Part shown: positions 37,842-45,983 of the stretch, one piece after another
Layout: each line of letters opens with the position of its first letter
Position numbering within the stretch: position 1 is the first letter of the stretch
DNA from: Clostridium tunisiense TJ
GTDB lineage: Bacteria > Bacillota > Clostridia > Clostridiales > Clostridiaceae
NCBI RefSeq assembly: GCF_000300195.1
Contig: NZ_AMQH01000004.1
Span: 124,001-188,000 of the forward strand
Direction: 5' to 3'
DNA length: 64,000 bases
Made by a program: the position numbers and the translations under genes
Notes under the pieces: model-generated
The model's input: only the letters and a program-made list of their open reading frames with translations
The model's database searches: none
Told to the model about the DNA's origin: nothing

Positions 37842-38834
37842 ATGTTTAGCAACAGTTTAAAAAGTAAAATTAGCAAGAAAATATTAAAAGCAGTTACAGC
37901 ACTTTCACTAACAATGATTATGGGTGTAACCTTCACAGCTTGCTCAAGTGGTGAGGCAAAAGATGCTCCAGCTGATGCAAGCAAAGCAACAAGAACAGTG
38001 GACCATGCTATGGGACAAACTGTAATAAATGGTGAGCCTAAGAAGGTAGTTATTCTTACAAATGAAGGAACAGAAGCTTTACTTGAACTAGGAGTTAAGC
38101 CAGTGGGAGCAGTTCAATCTTGGACTGGTAAACCATGGTATGCACATATAGAAAAGGAAATGGAAGGAGTTCAAAACTTAGGAACAGAAGGCCAAGTTAA
38201 CATAGAGGCAATAGCTGCACTTAAACCAGATTTAATTATTGGTAATAAAATGAGACACGAAAAAATATACACTCAGCTTTCTGAAATAGCACCAACAGTA
38301 TACTCAGATACTCTAAGAGGTGAATGGAAGACAAACTTTGAGTTTTATGGCAAGGTACTAAATAAAGAAAAAGAAGCAAAAGAAGTTTTAAGTAAATTTG
38401 ATGCTAGAGTTGAAAAGATAGCTAAAACAGCTGGAGACAAGCTTCAAACTAAGGTTTCCTTAGTAAGATTTATGCCTGGTAAAACTAGAATATATCTTGG
38501 AGATACTTTTTCAGGAACTATCCTTAAGCAAATCGGCTTTGCTAGACCAGAAGCTCAACAAAGTACAGAATTTACATTAGAAATTGGCAAAGAAAGAATT
38601 AAAGAAGCTGATGGAGATGTAATGTTCTACTTTACCTATGAAAATGAAAAAGGTGAAGGAGCAGCTAGAGAAAAAGAATGGGTTGAAGATCCACTATTTA
38701 AAACTTTAGAAGTATCTAAAAACAATAAAGTTTTTAAGGTTGATGATGCTATATGGAATACAGCTGGTGGAGTTAAAGCTGCTAACTTAATGTTAGATGA
38801 CGTTGAGAAGTTTATCAAAGATGGCACGTTTTAA
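37842..38834 (+). CDS. Iron-siderophore ABC importer substrate-binding lipoprotein
   Basis: A signal peptide ends in a lipobox (VTFTACSSG), followed by a periplasmic-binding fold of the FecB/FepB group. Recognisable parts are KKVVILTNEGTEALLELGVKPVG, EAIAALKPDLIIGNK and the C-terminal VFKVDDAIWNTAGG. It delivers ferric siderophore to the divergent FecCD permeases. TTGGAGGG supports ATG 37,842. Confidence 0.93.
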   Translation: MFSNSLKSKISKKILKAVTALSLTMIMGVTFTACSSGEAKDAPADASKATRTVDHAMGQTVINGEPKKVVILTNEGTEALLELGVKPVGAVQSWTGKPWYAHIEKEMEGVQNLGTEGQVNIEAIAALKPDLIIGNKMRHEKIYTQLSEIAPTVYSDTLRGEWKTNFEFYGKVLNKEKEAKEVLSKFDARVEKIAKTAGDKLQTKVSLVRFMPGKTRIYLGDTFSGTILKQIGFARPEAQQSTEFTLEIGKERIKEADGDVMFYFTYENEKGEGAAREKEWVEDPLFKTLEVSKNNKVFKVDDAIWNTAGGVKAANLMLDDVEKFIKDGTF

Positions 38835-38861
38835 CATAGAATAACTAAAAAAAAATAATAT

Positions 38862-38924
38862 TAGACAATTTATAGCTAAAGCTTTTAAGGAGCTCAAGTG
38901 TTAGCTATGGATTGTCTTTTTGTT
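38862..38924 (+). terminator. Terminator of the binding-protein gene
   Basis: The arms AGACAAT..TAGCTAA and TTAGCTA..ATTGTCT are followed by TTTTTG. Confidence 0.85.
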
Positions 38925-39035
38925 TTTGGAATAGAACTTATCATAGGATAGAAATTAGATGTTATTACTTTAAAAGTGCAGATTTTAAAGCAGAATCGTT
39001 GTAAATAAAAATTAAGAGGAAAAGAAGAGAGAGTT

Positions 39036-39068
39036 AAGTTTGTTGAAAGTGTTCAGCAAACTTTTTTA
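39036..39068 (+). terminator. Second hairpin terminator
   Basis: The arms AAGTTTGTTGAA and TTCAGCAAACTT are followed by TTTTTA. No gene lies directly before it, so it may be a leftover from a lost gene, or may insulate the downstream array. Confidence 0.75.
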
Positions 39069-39113
39069 TTGGAAGAAGATACAAATAATGCTAATTTATT
39101 TAAATATTCAGAT

Positions 39114-39149
39114 GTAGGTAAAAGGCATAAATGGTATAATTTACTTATG
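39114..39149 (+). promoter_or_regulatory. Extended -10 promoter, copy 2 (start of the cassette-like region)
   Basis: ATAAATGGTATAATTT with -10 at 39,135-39,140 lies about 50 bp upstream of the first cassette-like gene and closely resembles 33,626-33,660. By position it could drive the array as an integron Pc promoter does. Confidence 0.55.
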
Positions 39150-39188
39150 TGATTTCACGATTAATTATTATAAATAGGAGTAGTTATT

Positions 39189-39659
39189 TTGAGAGTATTT
39201 ACAAGAAAACTATATGAAGAGATGCAAGTTGAGGGTAAAAATAATTTTAATATTTTTTTCGAAAAATTTAGAAAAACTTGTAATGACTACAACAGTCATT
39301 ACAAAGCAATAGAAAGCAGTCTCCCTATGGGTATTATAAATTTAGAAAAAGAATATGATCTTCATGATTCAAAAGTAGTATCTATAGAAAATGTATCTGA
39401 ATATGAATTAATACTTACAATTGACTGTAATGCATGTATGAAAAACAGAGGAATTCACAATTTGGTATTTACTGGTGTTAAGTTTGCAGTAATACCTAGT
39501 AATATATGTGGAAGTTATTGTATCTGGAATGAAGTGTATCTGTATGAAGAAGAAAGTTTTGAACTTAACATACTAATGGATGGTCCAGAAAAATTTCTAA
39601 ATTTAAGTGAATTTAAAATAATTGCAAATAACTTATCAATATATTCAATTGAAGAATAA
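39189..39659 (+). CDS. DUF4085-like hypothetical protein (cassette-like gene 1)
   Basis: The protein is 156 residues, opens with MRVFTRKLYEEMQ and has a beta-rich C-terminal half starting at LEKEYDLHDSKVVSIEN, a layout like the DUF4085 group. There is no signal peptide or membrane segment. TTG 39,189 follows TAGGAG by 8 nt. Its stop lies 17 bp before attC-like repeat A, the spacing expected for a gene in an integron cassette. The function is unknown. Confidence 0.65.
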   Translation: MRVFTRKLYEEMQVEGKNNFNIFFEKFRKTCNDYNSHYKAIESSLPMGIINLEKEYDLHDSKVVSIENVSEYELILTIDCNACMKNRGIHNLVFTGVKFAVIPSNICGSYCIWNEVYLYEEESFELNILMDGPEKFLNLSEFKIIANNLSIYSIEE

Positions 39660-39676
39660 GTGAAACGCTTTCAATC

Positions 39677-39802
39677 AACTAACAGTGCACTCAAGTCGAA
39701 TTTTACATATGATGGTCAAGCCTTTGCAGTAGCTAAAGTAAATTTATTAACCAAGCCAAGTATGGCTAGGTTAATAAGCGTCGGAAGTACGAAACGTTAT
39801 AA
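39677..39802 (+). repeat. attC-like recombination site A
   Basis: The left end AACTAAC-AGTGCACTCAAGTCG and the right end GTCGGAAGTACGAAAC-GTTATAA form an imperfect outer dyad. Inside lies the stem TTAACC..GCCA/TGGC..GGTTAA. The order and spacing match integron attC sites (R''-L''-variable stem-L'-R'). R' is GTTATAA. Shared blocks with sites B-D include CTCAAGT, GATGGTCAAGC and GAAACGTTA. Confidence 0.68.
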
Positions 39803-39839
39803 GACATCATCTTTAAGGAAGTATAGTATGGAGGGGAAC

Positions 39840-40895
39840 ATGGATTTCGATAAAATTAGATATGAATTACAAAGCCAATTCAATAGCAATTCTTTAGATG
39901 AGGGTTTAATAGGTAAATTAGCAAGTGCATATATGGAGACGAGGGATTTTGAGAGAGCTTACGAAATTTTGAAGTATGGAGTTGAAATAATTCCATGCAT
40001 TCAAACGTTGACTAATCTAGGGTATTTCTATCTTTATGAGGGTGAACCTAATGGTGAAGGGTGGAGATATCGAGAGGATAAGGCTATAACTGTGTTAGAA
40101 AAAGCTGTTAATTTAAATCCTCAATCTCATATTCCATACTCAGTATTAGGGGAAGCGTATTTAACCAAGAATGAAGATAGTAAGGCAGAATTTGTACTTA
40201 AAAAAGCTATTGAGATAGAACAAACTTCAGCGAATTTAAACAACTTAGGTGTAGCCCTTTACAGACAGAATAAATTCAAAGAGGCAAAGGTACACTTCTA
40301 TAATTCTCACTTAAAAAGAAAATTAAAACATTATACATTTCGACCATATCTAAACTATGGAATGACTTTAGCAAAACTAGGAATTGAAAGAGAGGCTGAA
40401 ACAGTTGCTAAATATTTATTAAATAATGGAGAAGATAAAACATTTGAAGTTGATACAGTAGATATTATAAATATTTACTATGAAATAAAGGATTTAAACA
40501 AAGTTACCGAGTTATATCCAATAGCATTTGAGGAGGTTGCTATTTCTCCTCAAGATTTTGAAATGTATATATTTGCACTTAAGCAATTAGGTTATGAAAA
40601 TACTATAGATAAGCTTTTTATTGATACTCTCAAAGATAAAGATGAATTAATAAAAGACATTATAGAAGATGATGAAATAGATGAAGAAAGCAAAAAGTAT
40701 CAAGTAACTAATGCGTTTAGAGAAATAACAGAGTTTCGAAATAGTTATGATAAAGTTAAACGTGGGAAGATAATACAGAGTTACTATCAACCATTTATTG
40801 AAAAGGATTGTTATCTATTCGGGTGTTTGAGGCACAAAAATCCAGTTTATTCTGAGATAATAAAAGTTAATGCTGCCAAAGGTGACTTCTTATAA
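39840..40895 (+). CDS. TPR-repeat protein (cassette-like gene 2)
   Basis: Tetratricopeptide units are visible from about residue 30, including FERAYEILKYGVEIIPCIQT and DSKAEFVLKKAIEIEQTSAN, followed by an acidic region and a C-terminal part of about 110 residues without clear repeats. The frame is open from 39,660 but that segment is attC-like repeat A; GGAGGGG sets ATG 39,840. The stop codon TAA (40,893-40,895) lies inside the R'' box of repeat B, as in tightly packed integron cassettes. It probably mediates protein interactions; the partner is unknown. Confidence 0.72.
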   Translation: MDFDKIRYELQSQFNSNSLDEGLIGKLASAYMETRDFERAYEILKYGVEIIPCIQTLTNLGYFYLYEGEPNGEGWRYREDKAITVLEKAVNLNPQSHIPYSVLGEAYLTKNEDSKAEFVLKKAIEIEQTSANLNNLGVALYRQNKFKEAKVHFYNSHLKRKLKHYTFRPYLNYGMTLAKLGIEREAETVAKYLLNNGEDKTFEVDTVDIINIYYEIKDLNKVTELYPIAFEEVAISPQDFEMYIFALKQLGYENTIDKLFIDTLKDKDELIKDIIEDDEIDEESKKYQVTNAFREITEFRNSYDKVKRGKIIQSYYQPFIEKDCYLFGCLRHKNPVYSEIIKVNAAKGDFL

Positions 40896-41016
40896 CAATG
40901 AACTCAAGTTCCCTTTGCTTAATATAGGGTTAAGACTCCGAAGAAGCAAAAGCATATTCCTTAACCTAGCCAAGTTTGGCTGGGTGAATAAGCATCTTAA
41001 GTATGAGACGTTAGTC
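40890..41016 (+). repeat. attC-like recombination site B
   Basis: R'' TTATAAC is followed by AATGAACTCAAG. The right half holds the hairpin AGCCAAGTTTGGCT within ACCTAGCC..GGCTGGGT, then CATCTTAAGTATGAGAC and R' GTTAGTC. Its R'' is the exact reverse complement of R' of site A (GTTATAA), which is the relation expected for one cassette bounded by A and B. Confidence 0.75.
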
Positions 41017-41086
41017 CAAACCCTTTTACAGCCAGTAAAGGCATTACACGTATATTATATTCATTTTTGATTTGGAGGTTTTTTAT

Positions 41087-41530
41087 ATGGAAGAGATAGT
41101 AATAGGTGGATACAATTCATTTATAAAGTTTAATATAGAGGAAGTATATGGATTTCCTAATCAAACTAGCTATTTAGGCGGGTATGATGCTAAAGGATCT
41201 GTAGAGGTAAAGAGTGGAGACTTTTATGCAAAGATAGAAATATGGCTAACTACTAAAGATTTCGCTATGCTATATGAGCAACTTAATCGTTGTTATCAAG
41301 ATATAAGTGGAGAAGTAAAATTTATATCTTGTGAATGTGAAGTGGAGTTTAGCCTTGTTTTTGATAACAAAGGTCATATTTCAATTAAAGGTATGGTTTC
41401 AGAAAGAATGTCTGAGAATGAGCTAAAGTTTGATTTTGGTAGCGATCAGAGCTTTATGTTTCAGTGCTTAGACCAGTTGAAGAGATTTATTAAAAAGTAC
41501 GATGATTCAACTTTACAAGGGAATACATAA
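41087..41530 (+). CDS. WapI-like putative immunity protein (cassette-like gene 3)
   Basis: The protein is 147 residues, soluble and beta-rich. The pattern (YLGGYDAKGSVEVKSGDFYAK, an amphipathic helix FAMLYEQLNRCYQDISGE, then GHISIKGMV and FDFGSDQSFMFQCLDQLKRF, each read in parts) resembles WapI-family immunity proteins, but this is a tentative match. No toxin partner is adjacent. TTGGAGG sets ATG 41,087. It lies alone between two attC-like repeats. Confidence 0.55.
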   Translation: MEEIVIGGYNSFIKFNIEEVYGFPNQTSYLGGYDAKGSVEVKSGDFYAKIEIWLTTKDFAMLYEQLNRCYQDISGEVKFISCECEVEFSLVFDNKGHISIKGMVSERMSENELKFDFGSDQSFMFQCLDQLKRFIKKYDDSTLQGNT

Positions 41531-41676
41531 ACATTTTTATATAATTATCTTTGAATAAAGTACAATTGTAAATGGGCATCATCTAACAAAATTTTGTAGT
41601 CTACCTTGGTGGAGATTTTTGTTGTAGGTAAATATCATTAATTTGAGTATAGGATTAAATGATAGAAAATTTTACA

Positions 41677-41751
41677 AGATAACAAGGCACATTCCTGAGC
41701 CAAGCTAAGTTTGGCTAGGTCAAGAAACATCTTGAGTGCGAAACGTTAGAC
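41677..41751 (+). repeat. attC-like recombination site C (short form)
   Basis: GATAACAAGGCACATTCCTGAG starts the left arm. AGCCAAGCTAAGTTTGGCT forms the inner stem, and CATCTTGAGTGCGAAAC-GTTAGAC is the right arm. R' GTTAGAC fits GTTRRRY exactly. The R'' box is less certain: an alternative ATCTAAC lies at 41,581, which would make the site 171 bp. Confidence 0.65.
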
Positions 41752-41774
41752 AAAATGAGTCGAGAGGTGATTTA

Positions 41775-42074
41775 GTGGTAAGTAAGTATAAGGAAAGATT
41801 TAAATGTCCTTGTTGTGGATATCCTACATTAGATGATCAAGGGCTATATGATATTTGTTTAATTTGTAATTGGGAAGATGATGAACAAAACGATTCAAAT
41901 GCAGATAGAGTCCTAGGGGGGCCCAATGGAAAGTATTCTCTAACTCAAGCTCGCAGCAATTTTAAGCAATTTTTTATAATGTATTCTCCTGAGGAGGATA
42001 AGAGAATTACTGGTGAGGATACGCTGGAGGAAATCAACACAAAGAAAGACTATGCAAGGTATATGGTAAGCTGA
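41775..42074 (+). CDS. CPCC cysteine-rich domain protein (cassette-like gene 4)
   Basis: The protein is 99 residues. It opens with a CPCC-type metal-binding motif KCPCCGYPTLDDQG and a second pair in YDICLICNWEDD, followed by SLTQARSNFKQF. This is the PF14206-like CPCC domain. Members are small, of unknown function, and recur in mobile and cassette settings. GTG 41,775 follows AGAGGTGA; the frame upstream of it runs through repeat C and is not used. Confidence 0.78.
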   Translation: MVSKYKERFKCPCCGYPTLDDQGLYDICLICNWEDDEQNDSNADRVLGGPNGKYSLTQARSNFKQFFIMYSPEEDKRITGEDTLEEINTKKDYARYMVS

Positions 42075-42211
42075 TGATTACTAATAATGAAAGTGAAATA
42101 GAAAATGTTGATACTGAAATCCGTAATCTTGAAGAAAAACTTTATGAAATTACTAGAGAAAAGATTAAAGAATATGAGAAGAAAATAATAAATGCTAATT
42201 CACTATTATAG
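42074..42211 (+). CDS. 45-residue coiled-coil mini-protein
   Basis: The frame opens at ATG 42,074, sharing one base with the stop of the CPCC gene (TGATG), which suggests translational coupling. The product is almost entirely charged heptad-like helix (EIRNLEEKLYEITREKIKEY). It overlaps the 5' end of the longest TPR frame, favouring a downstream start for that gene. Short, but its codon use looks natural. Confidence 0.5.
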   Translation: MITNNESEIENVDTEIRNLEEKLYEITREKIKEYEKKIINANSLL

Positions 42212-42992
42212 ATTACAGTTTATAGGAATAAAAAGTGAAGGGATGATTAATTACTTGAAAGAGTTAAGCAAATATGAAATAACTTCTAATTTTAATAAGG
42301 AAGGTCTTGAATTATGTGATAATGGAGAATATCACAAAGGGATAGAAAAATACAACAAAATATTAGAATTAAATCCCAAATGCGCAGAGGCTTATTTCAA
42401 TATTGGAAATGCATATCAGGATTTAGGAAGTTATGAAGAAGCAATATTAAATTTTAAAAAAGGGTTAGAATTAAGGGAACAAGATCCATACGGTTATTAT
42501 AACATGGGTAATGCCTATGGTTTGTTAGATAAAAGCGAAGATGCTATTAAGTGCTATGACAAAAGTATTAGTATCAACTCAGAGGAACCTTCATTTTATT
42601 TTAATAAAGGAAATCAGTTATATATTATAGGTAAACTAGAGGAAGCAATTGAAATGTATGATAAAGCTATTAGATTAGACCAATACAAGTCAAATGCATA
42701 CTTTGAGAAAGGCTTTGTGTTACAGAAATTAGGAGAATTTAATGAGGCAATTAAATGTTATGATAAAGTTATAGAATTAGAACCAGACGATGACATAGCT
42801 TATTATAATAAAGGCAACAATTTATATGAAGTAGGAAGAAGAGAAGAAGCACTTTTGTGTTTTGATGAGGCAATAAAACTTAATCCAAATGATGCAGATT
42901 TTTTCTATAATAAGGGATTAATACTGACTAAGTTAGGTAGAATGCAAGAAGCTAAAAGGTGTTTTGATGAATATAGACGACTATTATCATAG
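42192..42992 (+). CDS. TPR-repeat protein (cassette-like gene 5)
   Basis: About six canonical tetratricopeptide units run from residue 35 to the C terminus, such as NGEYHKGIEKYNKILELNPK, AEAYFNIGNAYQDLGSYEEA and DIAYYNKGNNLYEVGRREEA. There is no catalytic domain, so it is a protein-interaction scaffold. The start is uncertain: 42,192 (longest), or ATG 42,243 / TTG 42,255 just after GAAGGG. Repeat D begins 22 bp after its stop. Confidence 0.8.
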   Translation: MLIHYYRLQFIGIKSEGMINYLKELSKYEITSNFNKEGLELCDNGEYHKGIEKYNKILELNPKCAEAYFNIGNAYQDLGSYEEAILNFKKGLELREQDPYGYYNMGNAYGLLDKSEDAIKCYDKSISINSEEPSFYFNKGNQLYIIGKLEEAIEMYDKAIRLDQYKSNAYFEKGFVLQKLGEFNEAIKCYDKVIELEPDDDIAYYNKGNNLYEVGRREEALLCFDEAIKLNPNDADFFYNKGLILTKLGRMQEAKRCFDEYRRLLS

Positions 42993-43013
42993 GATATTGA
43001 GCGTTCATCATAT

Positions 43014-43132
43014 AATAAACACTCAAGTCCGCTTCGTTGATGATGGTCAAGCTTTACAAAAAGCCAAAGCATGTTAATTAACCTAGCTAAATCTGGATAT
43101 TTAAGTAATGGCTAGAGTGTGATAAGTTACAA
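43014..43132 (+). repeat. attC-like recombination site D (degenerate)
   Basis: The left arm AATAAACACTCAAGTCCGC and the right arm GGCTAGAGTGTGATAA-GTTACAA pair imperfectly. Internal blocks TGATGGTCAAGC and TTAACCTAGC match sites A and B. The inner stem is interrupted and the R boxes depart from consensus, so this copy may be inactive. Confidence 0.55.
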
Positions 43133-43229
43133 AATAGTTATTACTCTGTTAAACCATGATACAATTTCAAAAAAAAGGTAAATTAATTTATTAAGAAATA
43201 TATAGATAGTTTAAAGGTGGGAAAATAAA

Positions 43230-43727
43230 TTGAAAGTAGTAACAAATATAACCCCAGATGATTGTTGGAATTTTACTAAATATAATATTAGATATGATTC
43301 AAAAGCTAAATTTAAATTTTATACGAATGTTATTGCAATAATATTTTTAGTTGCATTTATTTCATTTCTTGATTTTGAATCAATGGAGCAAGTTATTCAA
43401 CAAATAATTTTATCAATACCTATGTCATATTGCTTGATGTTATTTTTTATGAAGCTGGGAATTAAAAAGTTTTCAAAAAGAAATGAAGGAATTATTGGGG
43501 AACATTCAATAGAAATCAGTGAAGAAGGAGTAAGAGAGATAACAAAAGTAAATGATAGTTTGAGTTTATGGAATGGAATTACTAAAATAAAACAAGATGA
43601 TTCTTATATTTACATTTATATAAAAGAATTTGAGGCACACATAATTCCTAAAAAATCTTTTAAGTCAGAAGAAGAAGCAAATTCGTATTTTAATGATGCA
43701 TTAAAGTATTGGAAAAAAGAAATGTAA
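43230..43727 (+). CDS. YcxB-like membrane protein (cassette-like gene 6)
   Basis: The protein is 165 residues with two close membrane helices (about 32-70) and the cytoplasmic YcxB C-terminal domain (EHSIEISEEGVREI, YIYIYIKEFEAHIIPKKSF). It shares layout but little sequence with the protein at 7724, so it is not a recent duplicate. TTG 43,230 follows AAAGGTGGG. It is the last gene of the cassette-like run and no attC-like site follows it. Confidence 0.72.
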   Translation: MKVVTNITPDDCWNFTKYNIRYDSKAKFKFYTNVIAIIFLVAFISFLDFESMEQVIQQIILSIPMSYCLMLFFMKLGIKKFSKRNEGIIGEHSIEISEEGVREITKVNDSLSLWNGITKIKQDDSYIYIYIKEFEAHIIPKKSFKSEEEANSYFNDALKYWKKEM

Positions 43728-43739
43728 AAATTTTAGTAG

Positions 43740-43856
43740 TATAAAAAATGTTTAGCTATATTTATTAATGATATGCCTAAGTATTTACAAGATAAGTTTG
43801 AAGATAAAGTTAAAACTAAAGAAGAATTAATTAATTTAATAAATACAGTAAAGTAA
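43740..43856 (+). pseudogene. 3' remnant of a gene homologous to the one at 56,670
   Basis: The frame open from 43,740 to TAA 43,854-43,856 ends in KFEDKVKTKEELINLINTVK, matching the last residues of the protein encoded at 56,670-57,386 (which ends ...INTIK). The nucleotide match continues through the terminator hairpin. The rest of the gene is missing. The intact copy lies inside the serine-recombinase element, while this remnant lies outside it. Confidence 0.8.
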
Positions 43857-43883
43857 ACCAAAGTTAGGAGCTTTGGTTTTATT
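43855..43883 (+). terminator. Terminator of the remnant gene
   Basis: AAACCAAAG..CTTTGGTTTT matches the terminator at 57,385-57,412 in sequence and position. Confidence 0.75.
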
Positions 43884-44058
43884 ACTTAGTAAAATCTTCA
43901 TGAGAAATAAGTTTTAATAATAATTCTTATGCAACTATTATTTAATAACACTTTTACTTCTTAAATCATATTATGGATTATGCTTAAAAACTAGTTCATA
44001 AAAATTCCAAGGGTTCAAAGAGCGGAGAACTAAAAGGAAGAGTTTAAGGAGGTAAAAC

Positions 44059-44283
44059 ATGAGGAAAAAGTATTTCAAATTAACAGCCATTGTCACAATC
44101 TTATTTATCTTTGCTACAGCTTTTGTAGGATGCACACCAAAGAAAGACACTACAGTTACTAAGATTAGACTAAATGAAGTTACTAGATCAATTTTCTATG
44201 CACCAATGTATGCAGCAATAAATCAAGGTTTCTTTAAGGAAGAAGGCATAGAAATAGAACTTACCACAGGACAGGGAGCAGAT
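44059..44283 (+). pseudogene. 5' part of a NMT1/SsuA-like ABC substrate-binding lipoprotein gene, split by the element
   Basis: A signal peptide with lipobox (FVGCTPKK) is followed by the start of a NMT1/THI5/SsuA-like binding domain: IRLNEVTRSIFYAPMYAAI then NQGFFKEEGIEIELTTGQGAD. The native reading ends at codon 75 (GAT, 44,281-44,283). The frame then runs 16 foreign codons to a stop. The remaining 267 codons continue in phase at 59,527. While the element is integrated the product is a nonfunctional stub. The ribosome binding site is AAGGAGG. The missing half is listed at 59,524-60,330. Confidence 0.9.
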
Positions 44284-44428
44284 GCACCTACTTCAGAAAC
44301 ACAGGTTTTAAGGTGGAACCATTGTACATAAAAGTTGAGAGAAAGAAGAGGAGTTAAGTTTATTTGCTCGTTCAATAGAATTTTTACTTAAAGTAATATA
44401 TGGATAAAGACATAGCAAAGAACTTTTA

Positions 44429-44467
44429 TAAAAGTTATCTATTTACAGGTAACTTTTATTTTTTTAT
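44429..44467 (+). terminator. Hairpin terminator in the left arm of the element
   Basis: The arms AAAAGTTA and TAACTTTT are followed by ATTTTTTT. In the circular form it would close the recombinase transcript. Confidence 0.75.
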
Positions 44468-44493
44468 ACAAATAATAACATAATATTACATAC

Positions 44494-44504
44494 TCTGGTA
44501 TAAT
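44494..44504 (+). promoter_or_regulatory. Extended -10 promoter
   Basis: TGGTATAAT (-10 at 44,499-44,504) lies about 105 bp upstream of the MBL gene. No good -35 is seen. Confidence 0.45.
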
Positions 44505-44610
44505 AAGATCGAGAAATATTCATTTATTAATTATTTTGCTAAATAAAAGTAGGAAGTGTTTGATTATGTAAGTGGATAAATGAAATATGAAAGAAAAAGG
44601 AGAGATGATT

Positions 44611-45888
44611 ATGAATATTAAATGTGACACTACTTTTCACAATGTAGGACAAGGTATGTTCTATTCAGGATGTATTTATAATAAAGAAAGTGAATTTTCT
44701 TTTGTATACGACTGTGGTACGCATAGTAGTCAAAAGTTTATATCTTGGGAAATTGAAGATTTTCATTGGTCAATGAAGAGATGCAATAATATTCTGAATT
44801 TATTAGTTTTATCGCACTTTGATGGTGATCATGTAAATCAATTAGATAAATTATTAAGTGAATTACAAGTAGAAACGATAGTAATTCCATACGTTGATCC
44901 GATTGAAAGATTAATAATTTCACTTAAATATCCATATGAATTAGATAGTTATTACGAGTTTTTATCTGACCCTATTAACTATTTATTAGATAAAGGAGTT
45001 AAACAAATAATAGTAATGGGAGGGGATAAAACCTCTAATGAAGTAATATTGGAAGATAAACTATACGACCTAGTAGATAATGAGTTAAATATTACATTGA
45101 GAGATGATAATGAATTTAAAAACAATGTGCTAAACAAAGAATTAATTGAAAGGACTGAAAAGTTACTTTTTAAGACACATGATGGATTCATAATTTTTAA
45201 GAATTTATGGCTATTTAGATTTTTCAACTATAGTTGTGATCAAGTAGAGATAGATGAATTTTATAAACTGCTGAAAGCGGAAGGATATGATGTAAGTTCT
45301 ACAGAAAAAATAATTGAAATTGTTGTTGATAAAGTAAAAAGGAGAAAACTTAAAAAAATATATAAGAAGGTATGGGAAATAAACAACACTTCTATAATCA
45401 TGTTTCATGGACCTTTACCGAGAAATGTAATTAGTGATAATTATGTTTTTAATGAAAGACAACACATATGTGCTAACGAAAAAAAATATAGGAATATAAC
45501 TAAGAGGCATTGCTACAACCTCTATAGTCACTATAAATTTGATAGAGTTAGTATTGTTCATCAACAAAACTTAAGTGGAACAATACTTTTTGGTGATATA
45601 ACCTTAAGAAGTTGCTATAAAGAAATCATAAAGCATTTTAAACATTTTCTTAATAGCATTTTAATTGTTCAGGTTCCACACCATGGATCCAGTAATTCTT
45701 GGAGTAAAGAAATATTAGATGACATAAATGATTTTTCGTTTTGGATTGTACCTTTTGGTATTTATAATAGATACAATCATCCAGATAATAATATTATAAG
45801 TAAAATAAATGAATTAAGTCCTAGTAAAATTGTTATACCGAATACAGAATGCCATAAAATCTATATTAAAAGTAGTGTTCAATTGTAG
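44611..45888 (+). CDS. ComEC-like metallo-beta-lactamase-fold protein adjoining Gabija
   Basis: The MBL domain begins FHNVGQGMFYSGCIYN and has the metal motif LSHFDGDHVNQL (HxDxDH), as in the MBL domain of ComEC, and a late GD..LR plus VPHHGSSNSWSKE block typical of the same group. The mid-section (about residues 120-310) is unusually long and unrecognised. There are no membrane segments, so it is a cytoplasmic stand-alone hydrolase, possibly acting on nucleic acid. It lies 95 bp before gajA on the same strand. GGAG 8 nt upstream selects ATG 44,611. MBL proteins of this kind recur in defence islands. Confidence 0.8.
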   Translation: MNIKCDTTFHNVGQGMFYSGCIYNKESEFSFVYDCGTHSSQKFISWEIEDFHWSMKRCNNILNLLVLSHFDGDHVNQLDKLLSELQVETIVIPYVDPIERLIISLKYPYELDSYYEFLSDPINYLLDKGVKQIIVMGGDKTSNEVILEDKLYDLVDNELNITLRDDNEFKNNVLNKELIERTEKLLFKTHDGFIIFKNLWLFRFFNYSCDQVEIDEFYKLLKAEGYDVSSTEKIIEIVVDKVKRRKLKKIYKKVWEINNTSIIMFHGPLPRNVISDNYVFNERQHICANEKKYRNITKRHCYNLYSHYKFDRVSIVHQQNLSGTILFGDITLRSCYKEIIKHFKHFLNSILIVQVPHHGSSNSWSKEILDDINDFSFWIVPFGIYNRYNHPDNNIISKINELSPSKIVIPNTECHKIYIKSSVQL

Positions 45889-45983
45889 AAGCTTTTAATT
45901 CTTATACAGCTAATATACTATGATATAGTTTTTTATTAATTTAATATATAAAATCAAATTATTTAATTAATGGGGGAACTAAG

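Noticed and set aside
40870-41070. 66-codon + strand frame across attC-like site B
   Set aside because: It runs through the repeat, overlaps the TPR gene end, and has no fitting ribosome binding site; similar frames arise by chance in the other copies.
39677-43132. Reading the four repeats as a MITE family
   Set aside because: There are no constant terminal inverted repeats or target duplications; variation is greatest in the middle and the conserved parts are the attC-type arms, with one gene or gene group between neighbours. MITE remains the main alternative and is named in the finding.
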